Assembly (NCBI GenBank): GCA_007133925.1
Contig: SLLU01000022.1
Coordinates: forward strand, 1 to 6,524
DNA: 6,524 nucleotides
Direction: 5' to 3'
Source: Candidatus Halarchaeoplasma halalkaliphilum
Lineage (GTDB): Archaea > Thermoplasmatota > Thermoplasmata > Halarchaeoplasmatales > Halarchaeoplasmataceae
Under the pieces are notes generated by a model. It was not told the origin of the DNA. It searched no databases and saw nothing but the letters and a program-made list of their open reading frames with translations. Shown here piece after piece: positions 1 through 3,831 of this stretch (within the stretch, counting starts at the first letter, position 1; each line of letters starts with the position of its first letter). Made by a program: the position numbers and the translations under genes.

Positions 1-1166
1 GGAAATACCCCACCCAGTGGACCCCGGGATACGTCCTGGAATATCACCCTGGCACCCATGGCGTTACCATCATGATTGCTGTAAGAATCGTAGGGAGGCG
101 AGTTGCCCAGTACACTGCCGGTCACGTGGGTTCCGTGAAATACCCCTGCATCCAGGTCACCACCGGCCCCCTCGGGAACGTACCACGCCTGTATCTTTCT
201 GTGGGTATCACCTATGGGATTCCCGTCAGGATCCGCAAATGCCTCGTGTTCCACGAACAGTTCGCTGTCCATGACCGTTATGAGCTCTCCCAGACCGATG
301 ACCCCCTGGTCCGTGACCTTCCTGTTGTTCTCCTGGTTGGTTTGGGTCACCCATGTGGCCTTTGAATTGAACAAGCTGTACTCGTTGGTTCCCGGGGCCA
401 TGGACTTCACAAAGGGCATGTTGGCCAGTAACCCTATGTCCTCCCCAGAGATATCTATGTTCAATCTGGTTCCAGAGATGGCATTCACCTCACCACCCAT
501 GGAGACCACTGTTTTGGCCACCATGGAAACATACTCTTGGTGGAACAGGTACACGTCCAAACAGACGGTACCATCTACATCCATCAGCGTATTATCGAAT
601 TTGTATGCCGGCTGATAAATCCCCACCCAGTTCACGTGATCCAACCTCTCCACTCGCCCGGCGGTCTCAGGGTCCATCTCTACTATAAAGTTGAACCCGT
701 GCCTGAACTCGTGGAGTGTCACACCCATGTCCATGAGTTCTTCCTGCCTCTCCCTCATCACCGGGCCCACGAACTGGACTATGTAGGGGCTGGGGACACC
801 CCGGGGATATCTTGTAACCCTGAGTTCGTCGGGTATGGATGGGGGGCCCTGGGTGGTATCGAAGGAATGGTCGTTCAGGGCCACGTAGTGAACTTGTTCC
901 AAGATCTCCGTCCTGTATCCCTGCATCTTCAATCCATACCAGTCTTCGGGAGATACCCTAGTGAGCAGGTATCCTCCGTAATCGGCGATTACATCCGTCT
1001 GTATACCCTCAAGGTCCATTCCGTCCCTGTAAACCAGTATCACCAACTCCTCTTCGTTATGGGCCGCGGAAGTGACAACTCCCGCATGGAGTAGGGAAAG
1101 CAGCAGGCATGCGGATATCAAAGCGGTCAAAAACACTTTCTTGGCTTCTTTTTTTGATAATGTCAT
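1..1166 (-). CDS. Secreted subtilisin-like serine protease (peptidase S8), 3' end cut by window edge
   Basis: Exported protease of the subtilisin (S8) family, 388 residues visible. Residues 1-35 form a signal peptide: basic start (KKEAKK), hydrophobic stretch at about 12-31, small residues TSAA at the likely cleavage site. Three similar beta-alpha-beta units follow, at about 40-97, 126-190 and 201-262; they resemble the I9 prodomain fold that helps subtilases fold and keeps them inactive. The catalytic domain opens near 288: GLGELITVMDSEL carries the catalytic Asp (D300), and HGTHVTG (344-350) carries the catalytic His (H344). The oxyanion Asn and catalytic Ser lie outside the window. Asp-His spacing is 44 residues against 32 in subtilisin, so there is an insertion. 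Odd: the usual D-[ST]-G reads D-S-E, with Glu302 replacing a conserved Gly. The ATG at 1166 is chosen because AAGGAG lies 10 nt upstream and a signal peptide follows at once. It follows the surface-protein gene on the same strand after a 103-bp gap holding a terminator and promoter, so it is probably transcribed separately. Family assignment is firm; substrate unknown. Confidence 0.93.
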   Translation of the reverse strand, partial: MTLSKKEAKKVFLTALISACLLLSLLHAGVVTSAAHNEEELVILVYRDGMDLEGIQTDVIADYGGYLLTRVSPEDWYGLKMQGYRTEILEQVHYVALNDHSFDTTQGPPSIPDELRVTRYPRGVPSPYIVQFVGPVMRERQEELMDMGVTLHEFRHGFNFIVEMDPETAGRVERLDHVNWVGIYQPAYKFDNTLMDVDGTVCLDVYLFHQEYVSMVAKTVVSMGGEVNAISGTRLNIDISGEDIGLLANMPFVKSMAPGTNEYSLFNSKATWVTQTNQENNRKVTDQGVIGLGELITVMDSELFVEHEAFADPDGNPIGDTHRKIQAWYVPEGAGGDLDAGVFHGTHVTGSVLGNSPPYDSYSNHDGNAMGARVIFQDVSRGPLGGVF

Positions 1167-1176
1167 AGAACCAGCG

Positions 1177-1182
1177 CTCCTT
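1177..1182 (-). promoter_or_regulatory. Shine-Dalgarno site of the S8 protease gene
   Basis: On the minus strand this reads AAGGAG and ends 10 nt before the ATG at 1166. It supports that start. It lies about 26 bp from the centre of the TATA box at 1203-1214, so the mRNA would have a very short leader with this site at or near its 5' end. Confidence 0.6.
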
Positions 1183-1202
1183 GCTTAATACATGGTCAAC
1201 CA

Positions 1203-1214
1203 GATAAATATACT
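1203..1214 (-). promoter_or_regulatory. Probable archaeal TATA box (box A) for the S8 protease gene
   Basis: On the minus strand this reads AGTATATTTATC, an AT-rich element in a moderately GC-rich setting. Its centre is near 1208, which predicts a transcription start near 1182, just before the ribosome site and ATG of the protease gene. No clear purine-rich BRE is seen upstream. The call rests on composition and position only. Confidence 0.55.
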
Positions 1215-1237
1215 TTTCCATGGAGGCCCATGATAGT

Positions 1238-1258
1238 AAAAAAAAGAAAGAAAGGGGT
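1238..1258 (-). terminator. Oligo-T terminator behind the surface-protein gene
   Basis: On the minus strand, shortly after the TGA at 1272-1270, comes a pyrimidine-rich run ending in eight Ts (1245-1238), preceded by CTTTCTTTC. No strong hairpin precedes it. Archaeal RNA polymerase commonly stops at such bare T tracts, so this probably ends the surface-protein transcript before the protease promoter. Confidence 0.6.
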
Positions 1259-1269
1259 TTTGTGGGTGA

Positions 1270-3711
1270 TCAATCCCGGTCGTAGTATTCCGACCAGTCC
1301 TTCTCCTCCGGATCCGCATCCCCGTCGTACTGGCTGTCCCGTACCGGCCTTTTACCAGATCTTTGACGTATTGTGAGGAAGATAGCTCCCACGGCGGCCG
1401 CCAAGAGTATCAGCAAGAACACTGGCAGGGGCCCCGTATCTTGGTCCGCCACATTCAGGGTCATTACATCGCTGTGCACCTCTATGTCATCGTCCATGCT
1501 CCTCAGCTCTATGGTGTAATCCCTGCCTGGGCTCACCTCAATGGTGAAGGAACCCTCCCAGCTCTCATCGGGGGCCAGGGTTATGAACTCGTCATAAACC
1601 ATGGTCTCGGAACCCCGGGTCCTCAAGAATATCATAACCCGCTGGGTGCCCAGCTCGGACTGGGCGGTATTGATCACGTTGAACCGTACCGTAGCCCTGT
1701 TTCCTTCCATCCTGTGGTCCCTTATCCTCACCCGGAAATGGGGAGGGACACTGGGAGGTGTTCCCACTATCACCGGGACCACGTCCGCCGTATCACGGCC
1801 CCGGACATGGAGGCGATAGATATCCTCACGCACGTCTGCCGTGTCCCACAAGAAACTGCCACGATGACTCTCGCCGGGGGCCAGGGTCAAGTTTCTGAGA
1901 ACATCCATCCTCACCCGGTTGACACCGAAGTAAATGTCCTGGGTACCCTCTACCATTCCTGCGTTTTCCACGGTGTACGTCACCTGGATCACATCGCCTG
2001 GCTGGAACTGTTCCCTGGGCTCGGGAGAGGTTATGGTCACACGGAAGAAGTCCCTTTCCCAGATAGGCTTACCCACGAAGATGAACACCACGTCCACGGT
2101 ATTATCGCTGTGAACCGACAGCTGGTAAACGTCGTCGTGAGCGCCGAAGGTATCCCACGTGAAGGTGCCTTCGTGGCTCTCACCGGGTGCCAGGGTGAGT
2201 TCCCTGTGTACCCCCTCTATCCGACGGTCCACCCGGAAGTATATGTTCTGGGTACCTTCCTCCCTTCCAACATTACTGATCGTGTATGATACGGTGATCA
2301 CATGGCCTTTGGGGAAACGGTCCCGGTTCTCCGGTTCCAGTATATCCACCCGGAAGATGGCTCGACTGACCTCGGATGTGCCCACCGCCACCTCGACCAC
2401 GTCCCTCATGTTGTCACTGTGCACCGAGAGGTAATAAACTCCCCTCTCGACCCGGGATGTATCCCATGCGAAGGTACCTTCGTGGCTCTCGCCGGGTGCC
2501 AGTATCAGATCGAGGAGTACGTCAACCCGCCATCTATCCACGGAGAATACTATGTTCTGGGTGTCTCTCACTGCCCCGGTGTTCTCCACGGTATATTCCA
2601 CGGTGATGATGTCCCCCCTGTCGAACCACTCGCGGTTCTCGGGTGATGTTATCTCCACGTTGAAAAACGGGCGTTCATCATCGGTGGGTCTTCCCACTAT
2701 GACGGGGACCGTATCCACCGCATTATCGCTGTTGACGGACAGATAATACACACTGTCCTCTATATCCTGTATAGCCCAGCGGAAAGTGCCCCTGTGTACC
2801 TCACCGGGTTCAAGGGTCAGATCGTAGAGTACGTCCTTCCGCCACCGGTCCACGGAGAACACTATGTTCTGGGTACCTTCCTCACGACCCACATTCTCCA
2901 CCAGATACTCCACGGGAACTGTGTCGCCCTGGAGGAATCTGGCCCTGGGCTCAGGGGAGACTATGTCAACCCTGAACACCGCCGGGCCGAGTTTGGAAGA
3001 GCCTATCTCCACCTGAACTATGTCCCGGGTGTCTTCGCTGCTCACAATAAGACTGTAGTAATCTTCATCGTACCCGCGGGTGTTCCATTGGAAAGTCCCC
3101 CGATGGGCTTCACCGCTGCCCAGGGTGAGATCGTATAGCACGTCGATCCGGGTGCGATCCACCATGAAAAGGATGTTTTGGGTACCTTCCTCACGCCCCA
3201 GGTTCTCAACGGAGTATCCCACTTCCACAACGTCACCCACAGCGAACCTGTCCCGATCCTGGGGGGTGAATATGTCCACATGGAAGATGGCCCTGGAGAG
3301 AGGGGGGGTACCCACTGCCACCTTGATGGCGTCCCTTGTGTTCTCGCTCCTAACGGAGAGTATATATTCTCCGTCCGATACATCGGACAGATCCCAGTAG
3401 AATTCTCCCCTGTGGATCTCACCGGCTTCCAGGCCCAATGTAACACCCTCTATCTCCGGACGATCCGCGCTGAAAATGATCTCCTGCCTACCAGAGATAC
3501 CACCCAGGTTGGTTACCGTGTATTCCACCTTGATGACCCGTTGATCCCTGAATTCAGCACCATCATCAGGGGAGTTTATCTCCACCTGGAAAAAATCGTA
3601 CCTGCCTTCGATCACATACTCATCATCCGCGCCCCCGGCTGCCGGTCCGAAGACCAGGAGAGAGAGCAGGAGGAGGCCCGCAACCATACATACCGTGTAT
3701 TTCGTTTTCAT
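1270..3711 (-). CDS. Membrane-anchored surface protein with seven CARDB-like Ig-fold repeats
   Basis: Complete gene, 813 residues, probably displayed on the outside of the cell. It has an N-terminal signal peptide (MKTKYTVCMVAGLLLLSLLV, cleavage probably near the AGGA at about residue 28), then seven tandem repeats of about 103 residues starting near 39, 141, 244, 348, 451, 554 and 657. One membrane helix follows at about 761-781, then RQRSGKR and a charged, mostly acidic tail with two adjacent tyrosines. Repeat consensus: V-I-SPE-R-F-GD-I-V-YTVEN-G, then EGTQNI-F-VDR, then LAPGESH-GTF-WDT, then YYLSVHSDN-DVV-V-VG. This matches CARDB-type adhesion domains, Ig-like beta sandwiches found in exported prokaryotic proteins. 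The mature part has no cysteine and no enzymatic motif is visible, which points to a structural, adhesive or binding role. The C-terminus lacks a PGF-CTERM-like sorting motif, so the helix itself is the likely anchor. ATG at 3711 is preferred over an in-frame GTG at 3720 because that GTG lies inside the Shine-Dalgarno site. It is divergent from the STAND regulator across 120 bp. Gene and topology are firm; domain name fairly sure; partner unknown. Confidence 0.9.
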   Translation of the reverse strand: MKTKYTVCMVAGLLLLSLLVFGPAAGGADDEYVIEGRYDFFQVEINSPDDGAEFRDQRVIKVEYTVTNLGGISGRQEIIFSADRPEIEGVTLGLEAGEIHRGEFYWDLSDVSDGEYILSVRSENTRDAIKVAVGTPPLSRAIFHVDIFTPQDRDRFAVGDVVEVGYSVENLGREEGTQNILFMVDRTRIDVLYDLTLGSGEAHRGTFQWNTRGYDEDYYSLIVSSEDTRDIVQVEIGSSKLGPAVFRVDIVSPEPRARFLQGDTVPVEYLVENVGREEGTQNIVFSVDRWRKDVLYDLTLEPGEVHRGTFRWAIQDIEDSVYYLSVNSDNAVDTVPVIVGRPTDDERPFFNVEITSPENREWFDRGDIITVEYTVENTGAVRDTQNIVFSVDRWRVDVLLDLILAPGESHEGTFAWDTSRVERGVYYLSVHSDNMRDVVEVAVGTSEVSRAIFRVDILEPENRDRFPKGHVITVSYTISNVGREEGTQNIYFRVDRRIEGVHRELTLAPGESHEGTFTWDTFGAHDDVYQLSVHSDNTVDVVFIFVGKPIWERDFFRVTITSPEPREQFQPGDVIQVTYTVENAGMVEGTQDIYFGVNRVRMDVLRNLTLAPGESHRGSFLWDTADVREDIYRLHVRGRDTADVVPVIVGTPPSVPPHFRVRIRDHRMEGNRATVRFNVINTAQSELGTQRVMIFLRTRGSETMVYDEFITLAPDESWEGSFTIEVSPGRDYTIELRSMDDDIEVHSDVMTLNVADQDTGPLPVFLLILLAAAVGAIFLTIRQRSGKRPVRDSQYDGDADPEEKDWSEYYDRD
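1432..3597 (-). repeat. Seven-unit tandem coding repeat, period about 309 bp
   Basis: Units run, in gene order, 3597-3292, 3291-2983, 2982-2671, 2670-2362, 2361-2053, 2052-1744 and 1743 to about 1432. The period is 306, 309, 312, 309, 309 and 309 bp, always a whole number of codons. A DNA landmark, CTGGGTACC on the plus strand (the GTQ codons), recurs in phase at 1939, 2248 and 2869, with variants at 2557, 3178 and 3484. Units 2 to 6 are most alike; unit 1 is somewhat diverged (GRQEI in place of GTQNI) and unit 7, next to the membrane, is the most diverged. The pattern fits in-frame duplication of one domain. Confidence 0.9.
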
Positions 3712-3715
3712 ACTT

Positions 3716-3722
3716 ATCACCT
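3716..3722 (-). promoter_or_regulatory. Strong Shine-Dalgarno site that sets the surface-protein start
   Basis: On the minus strand this reads AGGTGAT, a full match to the archaeal 16S rRNA 3' end, four bases before the ATG at 3711. The alternative GTG start at 3720-3718 lies inside this motif and could not use it, so the ATG is the better start. Confidence 0.75.
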
Positions 3723-3740
3723 ATGAACTTGTTTTTCAGC

Positions 3741-3750
3741 CTATATAAAG
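3741..3750 (-). promoter_or_regulatory. Probable TATA box for the surface-protein gene
   Basis: On the minus strand this reads CTTTATATAG, close to the archaeal box A consensus. Its centre is about 24 bp from the start of the Shine-Dalgarno site, predicting a transcript starting near 3720 with a leader of about ten bases. A second, less typical AT element (GATATAAT, 3773-3780, minus strand) could give a longer leader. Confidence 0.6.
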
Positions 3751-3760
3751 TTCAGGCGTG

Positions 3761-3781
3761 ATTATATCAGCTATTATATCA
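3761..3781. repeat. Direct repeat ATTATATCA x2, candidate operator in the divergent promoter
   Basis: ATTATATCA occurs at 3761-3769 and again at 3773-3781, a period of 12 bp. With its left flank the first copy is part of an imperfect palindrome, TGAT-nnn-ATCA (3759-3769). The pair lies between the two opposing TATA boxes, where a bound regulator could affect both genes. The AT-rich copies could instead be promoter elements themselves. No binding evidence exists in the sequence beyond placement and repetition. Confidence 0.45.
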
Positions 3782-3800
3782 TCCCCCGGACCCGATGTGC

Positions 3801-3810
3801 ATAAATAATA
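3801..3810 (+). promoter_or_regulatory. Probable TATA box for the STAND regulator gene (leaderless start)
   Basis: ATAAATAATA on the plus strand, in a GC-richer setting, with its centre about 26-28 bp before the ATG at 3832. That spacing would put the transcription start at or beside the A of the ATG. The bases just before the ATG (ACTCATCACCC) contain no Shine-Dalgarno site, which agrees with a leaderless mRNA. GTGC (3797-3800) and GCAC (3812-3815) flank the element as a short inverted repeat, which may be chance. Confidence 0.55.
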
Positions 3811-3831
3811 CGCACTGCATACTCATCACCC

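Noticed and set aside
537..1094. Open frame on the plus strand (185 codons) across the protease gene
   Set aside because: It is antisense to a subtilase reading frame with clear Asp and His motifs, has no ribosome site that I can see, and its translation is rich in His and Pro without a domain.
1219..1232. Short inverted repeat CATGG-AGGC-CCATG near the oligo-T tract
   Set aside because: The stem is only five base pairs and lies after the T tract in the direction of transcription, so it does not form a hairpin terminator. It is likely chance.
1363..2289. Long open frame on the plus strand (308 codons) inside the surface-protein gene
   Set aside because: It is antisense to a gene with a signal peptide, domain repeats and a membrane helix. 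Its openness follows from the repeated codon pattern of that gene, and its translation shows no recognisable domain.
1432..3597. Regular repeats that might be a CRISPR array or a satellite
   Set aside because: The period is about 309 bp, repeats are diverged, every unit stays in one reading frame and the product is a coherent domain array.
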